This document shows, in pieces, positions 11,704 to 23,151 of a stretch of 64,000 nucleotides of DNA. The stretch comes from Blepharisma japonicum (lineage: Eukaryota; Ciliophora; Heterotrichea; Heterotrichida; Blepharismidae). Made by a program: the position numbers and the translations under genes. Location of the stretch: assembly GCA_949751835.1 (NCBI GenBank), contig CATKHK010000117.1, positions 52,595 to 116,594 on the forward strand, read 5' to 3'. Under the pieces are notes generated by a model that ran no database searches, was not told the origin of the DNA, and saw nothing but the letters and a program-made list of their open reading frames with translations. Position 1 is the first letter of the stretch. The number at the start of each line of letters is the position of its first letter.

Positions 11704-12612
11704 TTAGACAGATCTAAAAGAATCCACATCCTGTTCTTTGAAATCCACAATTCTGTGGGTGATACATTTAATATCAAGATGCTTGAAAGGTGTAATTTTG
11801 GATTTTTTTACTTTGCTTTGCATTATGCGTTTTATTATTGGAGATTCCTCCATGACTACAACTTTCCTCTGGTGTTCTTCTACAAATGAAGTGTCCATTG
11901 TTATATTAACGCTATTAGTTTGGGCTTTTCCTGCATTTTTTTCTTTTTTCATCAAAATATAATCATAAGTAGTAAGCCCTAAATAATGTAAATAAACATG
12001 AAAAATAAAAAGGTGGGCCAAAAATATGCTCACAAGGAGACAAAATAAAGAGGCAACCAAAATTAATCCAATTAAGCTATATTTACCAATATCATCAGTA
12101 TTGTATCGGTTTTTAATCATTTTCCCTGTATCTCCACTAATTAAAACATCAATAAATATATAAACTCCAGCAGCTGCCTGTGTAAGTGACATCATCGTGC
12201 AAAAAGCAATTAAATTAAAAAACCACTTATAATTTTTGCTGCCTATACAATTATTAAGCCACTTGCAATGATGGTCGAAGCCGTTTACACAACGGCAGCA
12301 CCTTGCACAATGCTTGCTTTTTATCATTGTATATGCATTACATAGTGAGCATCTTTGACTTGAAGGCTGTACCCATTCTCCAGACTTGCTTTTCTGAACA
12401 TATGGATCTGTAGGGTTGCTAATGGTACAGCGAATTCCACTATAGAGCGTTCCAATTAGTGTAAAAGTGTATAGGATAATGATGATTATTAAAGAGTCAC
12501 TAGGGAGATAAGGCAAATATACAGTGTAAAAAAGAACTGAGGAAAAACTCATACCAATTCATGATAAAACCTGTAAAGGGTGATATGGTCGATCAAGCCC
12601 ATTTTTCTTCAT
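11704..12612 (-). CDS. DHHC palmitoyltransferase
   Basis: 302-aa membrane enzyme that attaches palmitate to protein cysteines. The correct start is the ATG at 12612, not the inner ATG at 12552, because the added residues NGLDRPYHPLQVLSW are the conserved start of many DHHC proteins and cross one TGA (Trp). Two membrane segments precede the Cys-rich domain, which contains CSLC, HCARCCRCV and the catalytic DHHC (residues 113-116) followed by NNCIGSKNYKWF; two more segments follow (residues ~130-160 and ~180-210). The C-terminal tail is charged and short. The gene starts 46 bp after the VPS8 stop. Substrates cannot be told. Confidence 0.93.
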
Positions 12613-12658
12613 TTATAAAATTTTAAGTTAAGAATTTAACCATATTGCAAAGGGATTA

Positions 12659-15600
12659 TTATTTATTTCTGGACTGGGCAGCTGTGGCGCTCATGAATTT
12701 TCCTTTTCGGTTTTCTTCTTTGCGGCAGGCTTCACATTCTCTTCTTTTGGAGCAGCGGCCATGATAGGTGTGCCCACAGATAAATAGGAGGAGTTTTTCA
12801 TCGTGGCCTTTTAAGAGGTCTTCAGACTGAATGGTCAAGCCGCAGTACGAGCATGTAAAATCTTTACTGCAAACTCCTTTACTTCTTAATAATAATAGCT
12901 CTTGAGTCATATTTCTTATATCATTATTAAGCAAATTGGTAGCTTTTCTTACAATGTTTTTTTGATAGGAATATCTTGATAGGACACCTACAATATTTTC
13001 CTTGAAGTATCTAAATGGTATGTCCCCAAAGTTTGTGACAATATGGGCGATAATTTTATCAAAATCGACTATGTCCATCATATTATCTAAAATTTCTTTG
13101 ATACTTGATTGCACCATGATTTCCAGTTTTTGATGGTTTTTAAAGTAAGGCAAAAATTGCTTATAAGATACCAAGGCTTTGTTGAGGAGACTGAACCAAT
13201 GCTCTTCCATATCTACTGCGTCTTCTCTTTTTGAGCTTCTCATACACAGCTTTATAGCTTCATCAAAGTCTTTATTAAGTTCTTGAATTGATGTATCAGA
13301 CACGTGGTCTTTGCTGCTGATTTTATTAAGCAAGCTTGTCTGTTTTTTGTGAACGAGCTCAAGCATGATATCGAGGGCGTCTCGAACGGAGCCTAATCTT
13401 TCGTGTAAAAATGCAGCGGCGTCCGCAACCTTGTAGTTCATACAGATATCGAGGGCGTCGTCTAGTGAATAGTCTTCTCTTACCATTAGAAATTCTAAAA
13501 CTTGATCAGGTTGCAGCTCACATAACAATCTGATGTACTGGATAATTAAATTGTGGTCCAGCGTATCCTTTGCAGATCCTTTAACAAGTTCTCCTAGATA
13601 TTTCATCTGCAGCTGAGGAGCGCTATCAAGTTTATGTATAATATTTTGCTGCTCATTACTAAACCAGTCTCTTACAATTTTTGCAGTCCTATCACTATCA
13701 ATTTCTACCAAAATATTTAGCCAATCCATAACTCTTGTTTTCAGCACTTCCAGCTCACTTTCATTTAGCTTTGCAAAAGCATCAGCAAGCCAATCAAACA
13801 CTTTTCTCTTTATTTCTATTTTTTCTGAATGAATAAATGCGCTTAAACAATTAGCATATTCTTTTTTCAGCTCTTGCAAATATACAAGCACTTCTATGTA
13901 AGGCGAATTCACGGCAACCCTAAATAAATCATCAATTTCATCACTAGTAAGTTCTCCACAAGTTTTCAGCATTTTTAATATCAAAGACCCTTTTTCTTCA
14001 ATTGTATATTCATTATTCAGCTGAAACTCGCTACCTTCATTTAACGAAGTCACAGTCAAATAATTATCAATTGAAGATGTCATAGGAATCGCTGCCTGTG
14101 GCCTGCGGGCTTGTAAAGGCTGCATTAAGTATTTCGCTGTTTTTACACAAATTTGTTTAGAAATAATCGATTGGTTTATAGACGCAGCTTTTGCTATAAA
14201 AAGTGTAAAATGCTGAAAAGTTGGGGAGTTCGGGAGACAGACCTGCTCAAGCCTATCCAGTATTTCTTTATGAGTGATATTATTGTCACGTTTTTGTGAT
14301 AGTAAATTTGCTGGGAATTTTTCACTAAAAGCCATCCATAGGACATTCAATGTGGTAGGGGCGTCAATGTCTATTAAAGTTTGTAAATGCTTTCTTTTTA
14401 ATAGCCAGCCTATCACTCCAATAATAACTTTTCCTCATATATCATGAAGGATTTTTCCTGACGGAAAAGTTTCTCCTTTAAGGCAAAGCCGTAAATACCA
14501 TATTAATTTATAAGCAAAATACCTTTTGGATTTAGGGTCTTCTTGTTTGGTTAAAGTTTTATAAATTTTTTTTAAGGGGTTGACGAAAGACTGTAGGGTT
14601 GAATTTGTGTTAATAAATATATAAGCTGTTAATAAGTTGTATTCTTCACAGACTGGGATTACTTGGCGAGGGTCAATTGTTGTGGGGTCTAGGTTTAATA
14701 AAATTTTTTCGACAGTGTCAGGCTTTTGTATGTTTATATAATAAGCAATGATTTTCCCTAATACAGGGGTAGGTATTGATTTAATATAATGACTCAAGAT
14801 AAATGGCTCTAGGGTGTCCATGAAGAACCTTTGGTTTTCTTGTTGTGTTCCTTGATCTATAAAATAGTCAAATAATTGGTTAAAAAGTAGCTCAAATGCT
14901 TCAATTCCAATACAGAATTCTATTGAGTTAGAAATTTTGAATTCCCAAGATACAGTTCCTAGCCTCACATAGTCTGTTATAACTTTTTCCAATGATTTCC
15001 TCAATTCATTTTTATTACTCGGAACTCCATACAGTTTTTTCCCTTTCCCCTGATATACATCCAGCCCTAGTGAAAGCACATCAAGCCATTCCCCTTTTGA
15101 AGTTAACGTCTCTATGCATTCTTTCCAATTCAAAAGTCTCCCTTTATGAAACTGTCTATTTCCCAATATAAAAACAACCCTTTCAAATGCCTTAACTGAG
15201 TTATGGAACGTATATCTTTCTTTGCCACTCTCATCTCTTATATAAGCCTGAATTGCTAAATCTCTATTCACATATGTATCTTCTAATATGGCATTTCTAC
15301 TGGGCTCTTTTTCCCTCCTTGAAAACCCTTTAGTATTAGCAATTCTTATTTCTCTAGAATTTCCCATCACAAATAGCATATCATGGCTCAGCCAAATTAA
15401 GCTTTTTATTTCTGTGTCCATATCTAAAAACCCTGAAATTTGGATCCCTTCTTTTGTAGGGAGCCTTAGTTTATAAAGGACAATTTTTTGTCCCCATGCA
15501 ATGGCTAAAATTGGGTCAGTTGGCTGCTCGTCATCAGGACCTATAGCTACTTTTCAGCTTACACAAGGTACAGCACCGAGGACTACGTTATCAGGCCTTG

Positions 15601-16606
15601 CCATTCTAAAAATACAGTTTAGCTCAGGCTCAATAGAATAAATTACCACAAAATTCATGCTGCCTATAGCAATAATTGTAGCTTGGTCGCATGGGTGAGG
15701 TAAATAAGGATCAGAATAAAGCACTTCTATGGTAACACAAACCCCTATTTCATTAGTAAAAAGTGTATGGGCATTTACTTTGGTCGATAGAAACGATTTT
15801 CCGTACTCTAAAAGGTTGACTTTTCCTGTAGCGTCAGCTGAAATTGCGTAGGTTTTTACTTTTTTTCAGAATTTTATTGATAAAATTGGGGATTTGTGGA
15901 AATTGTTGGAAGCTTTTATGCAGTTTCCAGAACGTAAGTCCCATAAAGCGACTTGGCCGAGGTGGTAGCCAGCGATAGCGTATTGCTCATCTTCTGTGAT
16001 GTCAATGCAGGTGACTGCGCCGAAGTTTTCTTTGCCTGGGCGCATTGATTTTAGCTCTTGGCCGTCATGGGAAAAGGACATCATTATTCCATGGGTGTTT
16101 CCAACTACTATTAAATGCTTTGAAGCTGTCAAGGCCGTTGGGAGACCTGTGCTGTAGCCTGCAGTAGGGGCAATTTTTTTGGAGACTAGGGTGAGCTCTT
16201 CGAATTTTATGACTGGAAGCTTGCTGGCTGTATATTGTCTCTTTACATCTAAAGAATTCGTCAAAATTTTTTCTGTTTTTGATGCATCTTCCAGCTCCTT
16301 TTTATGTATCAGATCTAATGGGTCAACAGTCTCAATAGGCACTTGTTGAGCAGACCGATCACTCTGCAGGAGCGACTCCAGCTTTTCTTTATTCAAAGAT
16401 GGGTCTTCAGGCCGATCTTGTGTGAACCTATGAGAATATGAAGTTTTTGGTGATTGAGATTTTTTCATTTCGTCTTTTTTGAGGATTTTTGCGATTTCTT
16501 CGTCACCTTTTAAGATGGTGTCAACGTAGTTAGGGTCTGAAAGTAAGTTTGGATCGAAATCATCGTCTCCAAGAGCTTTCATGAGTTCTTCATGCCTTGA
16601 AACCAT
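12659..16606 (-). CDS. VPS8: VPS8-like subunit of the CORVET tethering complex
   Basis: 1315 aa in one intronless frame once TGA is read as Trp (at least five such codons, for example near 15868, 15555 and 14436). CORVET tethers early endosomes through Rab5-class GTPases. Order: acidic disordered N-terminus (1-120), WD40 propeller (about 140-430; the blade AGYHLGQVALWDLRSG matches the VPS8 family blade), a long alpha-solenoid with clathrin-repeat character (550-1230), and a C-terminal RING-like zinc domain with CSYC, FICGHTYHGRC and CEAC. A VPS18 or VPS41 identity is less likely because the acidic N-terminus plus propeller pattern fits VPS8. Start chosen at 16606, the first true ATG, preceded by TTTATAAAT. 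It leads a three-gene co-directional cluster. Confidence 0.88.
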
Positions 16607-17838
16607 ATTTATAAAGGAGAGATTTAGCAAATTTAAAGAAGAGAATAAGTTAAAGGGGTTTTTGAGAAGAATTAGAGAGATTGAGATTTTTAGAAAGTTT
16701 AAAGAGAATTCTTTGAATTTTTGAGAGATTTTTAGTAAAATATTTAATTGCGAGGGCTTTGTGAGCTTTCAAAGAAGAAAGAAAATTAATTTTAATGTTT
16801 TATATATTATTTAGTTTCTTATAATTATCTTGATGATAAAATTTAATTTCTTACCTGATGAAAGCATTTATGAAAGATTCTAATGTTCTATATAAAGATT
16901 ATTTCGGGCTATTTGTATCTTTAATGCTTTTATCTCCTATCTCTATTTAGCCATAAAAAATCAACTTTTCAAAGCCTATAATCATCATTTATGATAACTT
17001 GGAACAAAATTTAGATGAGATTAATAATAGAGTTCGACAAGCCCACAAATACTTTATTGAGGCTAATTTTTCTATCCAGGCGATTTTTCCGCCTTTAGCA
17101 TCTAGCAGGATGATCATCAATTGAAAAATACTTTGATTAGTCTTTGTCACCATCTCTAATTATCTCTTTAATCTCTGGGTGAAAATATTTAAATTATGCA
17201 TTTTAGTTTTTGTAATTTAATCTTCTTTCTCATAGATTATTTAGCATAGATTAATTTTTTACTCTAAAGAATGGTAGGCGATTCTCATAGCAAAATGCAG
17301 TTCAAGTTTAATTATTTATACAGGTTCTTCTCTCTATAGTCATAAAACTTTGAAAATATTATGGCGCAAATTTTTAGTATAAAAATTGGTGATATTATCG
17401 CTTATATAAATTGAATGCACAGAAAATAAATACTCATATATTTAACATTTAATAATTTTTATAATAATTAAAGATAATCAATTTTGTAAAAAATATCTGT
17501 CACTAAGCAAAAGGGAGATTAAGCATATTGAGAAAAATAAAATTATCTATTTAATTCATATCTCACTTTTAATCAAAAGAAAATAAAAGCTAATTACCCT
17601 CACCTTGCTATTGCTAGTCTTATATTTTTTTAAAAAAATATTTTATGCTACACATAATAATATATCTTAGCCTAAGCCTTTCTCTTGAACTCTATAATAT
17701 GCAGAGCACTTGACATTATACAAAACTTTAGCTCTCGAAGAGAAACCAGTATTCCCTATTTTTCACCAGTGAAATTTTCATATTAGCTAACAATGAATCG
17801 ATGACATCATTATCCTTAAGTTTCTATTCTATTAAAAA
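16607..17838. other. Long AT-rich spacer, 1.2 kb
   Basis: Between the VPS8 start and the stop of the pterin-synthase-family gene. The only coding-like signal is the interrupted plus-strand frame at 16858-17220, listed separately. Otherwise nothing recognised. Confidence 0.5.
16858..17220 (+). pseudogene. Possible small membrane-protein gene remnant
   Basis: A single reading frame starting at an ATG contains coding-like stretches interrupted by one TAG and one TAA about 95 bases downstream of the start. After the stops comes an open run of about 85 codons: a hydrophilic part (NLEQNLDEINNRVRQAHKYF) followed by a hydrophobic segment rich in Leu, Val, Ile and Phe that could span a membrane. No 15 or 16-nt GT...AG intron removes both stops. 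Not recognised; may be decayed, or chance. Confidence 0.25.
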
Positions 17839-18339
17839 TTAATTGCAAGCTTTAATGCAAACACTTGTTGACCCTTCTTGCTGTTGATAAAGCTCCGCCA
17901 CTACAACTTTCAAGTTGTCAACTCTTAGGCTGTTTTTACATTCTTGAGACAATCTTTCCATGATTACTGTACTTAAATATTTTGACAGCTCCTCACAAGT
18001 GGTGCTTATGATTGGGAGCATTATACAATTCCTTTTGGGAAAATCAAAATGAATATTTTGAAAATTTATTCTTAGATGATCCTCAAAATCTTCTATTGGA
18101 AAATCGACTGAGTATTCAGGAACCATGATTTTCTGGTTAAAAGTGCTGCAGATTTCTAATAGTAAATTTTTAATAAAGTTTGGATTCAGATTACCATTGT
18201 TGAGCCCAATTCATTCCAGTGACAAAGTTAGATAATATTCATGACCATGCAGCAGCTCATCAGCCGAAATATAGTGAGAGCTACTAAATGAGGCCTCTTT
18301 ATAAGAAAAAGTATTTGAATAGAACTCGCAAGTTTTCAT
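17839..18339 (-). CDS. 6-pyruvoyl-tetrahydropterin synthase / QueD family enzyme
   Basis: 166 aa, starting at the ATG at 18339; one TGA (Trp) lies near 18213, so a shorter frame starting at 18126 is only the second half. The family converts dihydroneopterin triphosphate or related pterins. Zinc-binding histidines are visible in FSSSHYI (His22) and HGHEYY (His31, His33). The PTTCEELSKYL-like stretch, seen here as STTCEELSKYL, corresponds to the family PTxExLA motif, and a glutamate near the C-terminus (VVVAEL) matches the substrate-anchoring position. The middle (VPEYSVDFPIE...FPKRNCIMLPI) resembles archaeal-type members more than animal PTPS, so the product could be a biopterin, folate or queuosine precursor. 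Intronless. Confidence 0.8.
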
Positions 18340-18525
18340 ATTTTATTACCTTTTTATCATAAGTTAATATTATCATGATAGTCGTTTTTCTTGCTTAGAC
18401 ATTTTATTAAGAAATGTATAACCATTAAAGTGTCTTTCAAACTCCAGCATTATTCGTCAAAAAATTTTGTTGTATTCTTTTTAGGATTAGCGAAAATCCC
18501 AGTAAAAATAATTATTATGAGATAA

Positions 18526-20046
18526 ATGCAAAAACCCAAAACTCCATTGCAAGTTTTAACAAATTCTCTTAAAGTTTTAAATCTCGAGCAATCTGTTTAT
18601 AGAGTATTATTTATTCAGGCTTTAGCAGGAAGACTTGAACAAGCTAAAAAAAATGCTACCAAGCGTATTAGTATTTTAACTAAAAAATATCGAATTGTTA
18701 CACCCGATTCTTGTCAGTCTCAATCTGAAAATTTGTTAGCAGAAGATGTGTCATTTAGACTGCAGCAGAGAAAGCTTGAAGAAGCAAAATCTAAAAAAAA
18801 TCATTTAAAAAGCCAATTAAAGCTTTTAGATGACTCAATTTCCTTCCTTGAACAATCTTTGCCGAGCCAACAAAAAAATAAAAAACTTATCAATGAATCT
18901 GAAGAAGAGCACCAACAAAAAGTAAAAAAATTCAAAGAATTGACAAAAAGGCTTAATGAAGAAAAATTAAAACGAAAGATAGTGTTAGAAAAATTAGAAG
19001 CACAAAGACAGGAAAAACTTATTAAAGAAACAGAAGAATTGATGCTGGCAAAACAAGAAATGGAAGAGGAATCAAGAATTTTGAAGCAGAAAAAGCTTGA
19101 AGAACTTAAAATAAAAGCTCAGGAAAGAAAAGAAAATATAAAAGAATTGCGAAAATTTCTCAAAGGATCATCACAAAAATCCTTTGAGAAACCAATTTTC
19201 CAAGTTTTAGAGGAAAAATTTAAAACAAATATTGAGCTCCCAGAGCTGGAAAAGCGAAAAACAGAGCTTGCGAAAATTCACCTTTTATATAGACCTTTAA
19301 GCCATGATGATCTAGAACACCATGCACAAAAACTTGAAGAAATCCATAAAGAAGCTGAAAAAAGACGAGAAAAAGAAAAATCAGAGAAAAAAACTGACGA
19401 AAAAATTGACGCTGCGACCGTTGCACAGTTCCAAACAAAATCATTAATAAAAGTTATAGAGCAAGAAAAAAAGGAAAAATTAGAAAAAGATAGAGAAGTT
19501 TATGAGAAAAAAGTAATGAGCCAAAAACAAAGACATTATGCAGAAATTGTAAAAGAAATGTTCACACCAGTTATTGATATGAAAAAAAGATATGAATTAT
19601 TGATGAAAATCGAAAAACAAAAGAAGGGAAATATCATAAAACAAGAAAAAATGAAGGTAAATAGAAGTTTATCTGTCATAAGACAAGATGTAGAAATTCA
19701 TGGCCAAAAGAGGCATTCCCAAGCAAAAAGCGTGGTGCCTGAAATAAAAAATAAAGCAAAAATCGTAGACTATCTGGCTGAGAGGAGAAAATATAGATCA
19801 AATTTAAGTGTGGAATATCCTATTGGTGAAAAAGCTGATATAAACTGGGATTATGAGATGGAAAAAGGAATAAAAAATATTCAAGACCAAGCAAGCCATG
19901 TCGAAAAATTAGCACGAAAAAGGGAAATTATCGCCAAATCAATTACACCTTCATACTCACAAGCAATTAAACTTGAAGAGCAAGTTAACGATATGCTAAT
20001 TGAGTCGGTAAGAGCAAAAATGAAGCTTTTGAATAATCAATCTTAA
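18526..20046 (+). CDS. Coiled-coil protein of unknown function, 506 aa
   Basis: Not recognised. One uninterrupted frame from ATG to TAA. Residues ~70-220 and ~280-350 are very rich in Lys, Glu, Gln and Leu with clear heptad character, predicting long coiled coils; the C-terminal third is less charged and includes INWDYEMEKGI. No membrane segment. Such proteins in ciliates are often cytoskeletal or ciliary, but nothing here proves it. Confidence 0.85.
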   Translation: MQKPKTPLQVLTNSLKVLNLEQSVYRVLFIQALAGRLEQAKKNATKRISILTKKYRIVTPDSCQSQSENLLAEDVSFRLQQRKLEEAKSKKNHLKSQLKLLDDSISFLEQSLPSQQKNKKLINESEEEHQQKVKKFKELTKRLNEEKLKRKIVLEKLEAQRQEKLIKETEELMLAKQEMEEESRILKQKKLEELKIKAQERKENIKELRKFLKGSSQKSFEKPIFQVLEEKFKTNIELPELEKRKTELAKIHLLYRPLSHDDLEHHAQKLEEIHKEAEKRREKEKSEKKTDEKIDAATVAQFQTKSLIKVIEQEKKEKLEKDREVYEKKVMSQKQRHYAEIVKEMFTPVIDMKKRYELLMKIEKQKKGNIIKQEKMKVNRSLSVIRQDVEIHGQKRHSQAKSVVPEIKNKAKIVDYLAERRKYRSNLSVEYPIGEKADINWDYEMEKGIKNIQDQASHVEKLARKREIIAKSITPSYSQAIKLEEQVNDMLIESVRAKMKLLNNQS

Positions 20047-20231
20047 AGATTTGTGATTTTTCTATTTTTTAATTTGGTAAATTGATTAAACTATATTCTA
20101 TAATAATTTTAAATTTTATTAAAAATAAAATTAAAATCTTATTTTCTATAAACATTATATTAGATTATTGCCCATTATAAATTCTATTTATATATCAAAA
20201 ATATTGAAAAACCTATAAAGTTTAAAATTAA

Positions 20232-21227
20232 ATGAAAGAAAATGTTTTATTTGACCCTTTAGTTTTTGATGATGAAACCAAAATTTTGATTAGGCGAAAC
20301 AATAAAACAGCTTCCCTTAAAAAGCTTTATGTGGTTTCTGCAATATGTACCCTTTTCATGATTTCTGAAGTTATAGGTGGAGTTTTAGCCAATTCTTTGG
20401 CAATCTTGACTGATGCGGCTCATATGCTGTCAGACCTATTAGGATTCGGGATAAGTGTATTTTCTCTTTTATTAGCAGCTAGACCAGCTTCAAGGACAAT
20501 GTCATTTGGGTATCATAGGGCAGAAGTCATAGGTGCGTTAATGAGTATCATTTTAATATTGATTTTGACATCCTTTTTGCTGTATGAAGCTATATATAGA
20601 ATAATCGTCCCAGAAAAGGTAGATGGGTTTATTATGCTGGTTACTGCAATTGTTGGGCTCCTTTGCAATATAATAATGGGAAAAGTACTTCACAGCTCTC
20701 ATTCCCATTCTCATCACAAGCATCATCATGAGCATGGAGACCTCAATATTCGAGCTGCAGCTCTGCATATTCTTGGAGATATTTTACAAAGCATAGGAGT
20801 TATAATAGCGTCAGTAATTATTTATATCGAACCTACATGAAGCCTAGCAGACCCTTTGTGCACTTTATTATTTTCTATTATAGTGACTTTTACAACATTC
20901 CCTATAATTAAAGAATGCATAGGAATATTGTTAGAAGCAACCCCTAAAGGAGTAAAAATAAAAGAAATAAAAGAAGCCCTTGAAAAAGTATTATTTAAAT
21001 AGGTAGAAGGAGTTATTAACTTAGAAGACTTACATGTTTGAAGCTTAAGCGCAGGTAATACTTCACTATCCTGCCATTTGATTTCTAATTCTCCAGAAAT
21101 TTCGCTGGAAGCGGCTACACAAGTTTGCAAAGAAAAGTTTAAAATTTGCCATACAACAATACAGATGATCCGACCTGAAGTAAAAAAAGTGGCTTTTGGA
21201 TTTAACAGATTGCATAGCAAACATTAA
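20232..21227 (+). CDS. Cation diffusion facilitator zinc transporter (ZnT-like), one 15-nt intron
   Basis: CDS is join(20232..20987, 21003..21227), 326 aa. The protein exports Zn2+ from the cytosol into vesicles or out of the cell by H+ exchange. Six membrane segments; the paired HxxxD zinc site is present (His64-Asp68 in DAAHMLSD of TM2, His179-Asp183 in HILGD of TM5), and a His-rich loop (HSSHSHSHHKHHHEHGD) sits between TM4 and TM5, as in ZnT/CDF zinc transporters. The 15-nt intron GTATTATTTAAATAG contains TAG in the pre-splice frame; splicing restores VEGVINLEDLHVWSLSAGN, the conserved start of the CDF cytoplasmic domain. The Trp of LHVW is TGA. Well supported. Confidence 0.95.
20988..21002 (+). 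other. 15-nt intron in the zinc transporter gene
   Basis: GTATTATTTAAATAG, A at position 10. Its removal joins GAA AAA to GTA GAA GGA and restores the CDF domain consensus. A diagnostic heterotrich mini-intron. Confidence 0.95.
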
Positions 21228-21452
21228 TTTTGAATTTTTATAATAAGATAAGAACAAAAATATTTATTGAACTTAATTATTATGATATAATTAATATCGA
21301 TAAGGTATTGTGGCAAGAGGGCATAATAATTCATCGCTTAATCAATTTTTTAATACATATTTTCTAGCTAAAAAGATGAATTGAGAACTTTTTCTAAGGT
21401 TTAGATAGACTTTTCTAGACTGAAGTTTCTGTTCTTGGATTTTTTTCTTATT

Positions 21453-21918
21453 ATGGAATTTTCTCCGGCTTGATTTAATGAAGAGAGTTCTATAATTGAT
21501 AAAAGTAACACTCTAGTGATACATAAATATAAAAAGCTGGATAATAACGATCCTATTGAGGTGAGCAGAGCCTTGAAGAATGAACTTGGCAGATTTACAC
21601 AAATAGATATTTGTTAGCTGGATTGGAAGCGAATAAATTGCCATTTGTAGAATATATATTAATGAGAACAATAGTGCTTTATTGAGAAAATTTAAATGGC
21701 AAATGAGCAATAGCACTTAGGCCTTTTTATCATTCAATTAATGACACAGAAAAAATTGATTAATGTTTAGTGAGGATATTGAAGAATTTTTAAGTAGATC
21801 TTATAAATCAAAGCGTCGAAGAGATGGTGAAAAAATTAATGAGGAGAGTGAAGAAATGCAGCAAGAATTCTCACGCCAAAATATTAAATTAGTTTATTTT
21901 GACTTTAATATTAAATAA
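21453..21918 (+). pseudogene. Frameshifted orphan gene or gene with unresolved structure
   Basis: Three overlapping coding-like stretches lie on one strand in three different frames. The first starts with an ATG at 21453 (MEFSPAWFNEESS..., TGA as Trp, open to TAG at 21615). The second, at about 21614-21757, reads like protein with TGA-Trp and ends at TAA. The third runs from the ATG at 21763 (MFSEDIEEFLSRSYKSKRRR) to TAA at 21918. Joining them needs two shifts of the same size (2 mod 3), which 15 or 16-nt introns cannot both supply, and no consensus intron is present. Best read as a gene with two frameshifts. No family recognised. Confidence 0.4.
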
Positions 21919-22796
21919 TCATTATTAGTATAGTATGCACTAAATCTTAAATTTTAACCAAAATTTATAGGTAGATAAAATTTTATTAAAATTTCTTGCT
22001 AGCTTCACCTTGATATTTGATTAAAAGTATGCAAGGCATTATTATGTAAAATATTGGGTATTTATTGAGAGAACTCATAAAATGTATATATTAATCTATG
22101 AATATAAAATTACAATATTATAGACATATTCGTATCATTCATTATTTTCACTAGTTAAGCTGGCTTATCCTTAGATGTATTATGTGTTCTGCAACCATTT
22201 GATAATGATCTTTTGTTTCAATTAGAGAAATTGGGTTTCGGTGTGCCATAGGAAGCAGTCTTTTCCTATAGCTGCTCTTACTAAGTCTTAGACCTTGCAA
22301 AATGCTTAACTTTACTAAATATGAAATTAAAGTGTTTTTATTTAGAATCATAAAACTTTTAAAAGTTATAAAACTTTATTTCAGATATAAAATTACATAT
22401 TGAGAAAGCATATTGAAGAATAATGGAGGATTTTCGTCTATAAATGAAAGTAGCTGCAATATATTAGATTTCGAATTGAAAATATAAATCTAATAAAAAA
22501 TGGAAGCTAATAAAGAAATCGAGCAAGCCTATCAAAAACTATACCAATGTGCAAAAAGAAAATTTTAATAAAAAAATTTTTAATCTTTTTTTATTTAGCT
22601 GAAAAAAATCTCTGCAAGCTCACCTCTTAATTTTACCTAAATTCAAATTTATGTTATTTATCCCTTGAATTTTCATTATTTTTATTCAAAAATGATGGCT
22701 TAAAACAATTCCCAATTCACAAAATTTTCATTAGCCATATACTGAATTATAATTTTTAAACCATTTATAAAAACTTCTTTTTCAGCTGAACTTAAA
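21919..22796. other. Gene-poor AT-rich DNA
   Basis: Short frames occur on both strands (for example a 66-aa minus-strand frame at 22151-22351), but none has convincing composition, context or similarity. Nothing assignable. Confidence 0.4.
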
Positions 22797-23151
22797 ATGG
22801 GCAAAAACCGAGGAAAAGGACGATGAACGCTGGCTGAGCATCAGCGTTATAAAGAAGCTTATAAATCTTGCAAAACCTGAAAAGAAATTTCAACGAAGGT
22901 AGGTACCAGAACCCCTGAGCAATGTTTATCACATCACCAAAAGATGAGATTAAAGAGAAGTAAAGAATCACCCCAACAGTAAATTTTATATTAGAAAAGA
23001 CGTGAGCACTCAATATGATATTGGCACAAACTCTGCCAGTGAGCAATGCTCGACATTTGAAGAATGTCGATTTTTGATGTCATCAGCATCAACTGATATC
23101 CCAGTTGATCCTTCAATATTTGATAGCGATTCTATTTTGAATGAGCCATAG
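22797..23151 (+). CDS. Small SHAQKYF-class MYB/SANT DNA-binding protein, one 16-nt intron
   Basis: CDS is join(22797..22978, 22995..23151), 112 aa. Residues ~9-52 form one MYB/SANT repeat: GRWTLAEHQRYKEAY opens helix 1, KTWKEIS is helix 2, and GTRTPEQCLSHHQKM is the recognition helix, corresponding to the TRTxxQVxSHxQKY signature of the plant and ciliate SHAQKYF class. Both SANT tryptophans are TGA codons. The 16-nt intron GTAAATTTTATATTAG contains the stop that would end the frame; splicing leads into a Ser/Asp-rich acidic tail (DPSIFDSDSILNEP) that could act as a transcriptional activation region. Probable nuclear transcription factor; targets unknown. It stands alone in a gene-poor stretch. 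Confidence 0.82.
22979..22994 (+). other. 16-nt intron in the MYB gene
   Basis: GTAAATTTTATATTAG, A at position 10. Removal shifts into the only downstream frame with protein-like composition and makes the CDS length a multiple of three. Confidence 0.85.

Noticed and set aside
12659-16606. VPS18 or VPS41 as identity of the 1315-aa protein
   Set aside because: RING-ended solenoid proteins look alike, but the acidic N-terminus followed by the AGYHLGQVALWDLRSG propeller blade fits VPS8 better.
21614-21630. 17-nt GT...AG segment (GTTAGCTGGATTGGAAG) that would repair the first frameshift at 21.6 kb
   Set aside because: Wrong length for this genome, no branch-type A at the usual position, and the second frameshift would still remain.
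22792-23046. 84-aa minus-strand ORF
   Set aside because: Antisense to the MYB gene, whose SANT motif identifies the coding strand.
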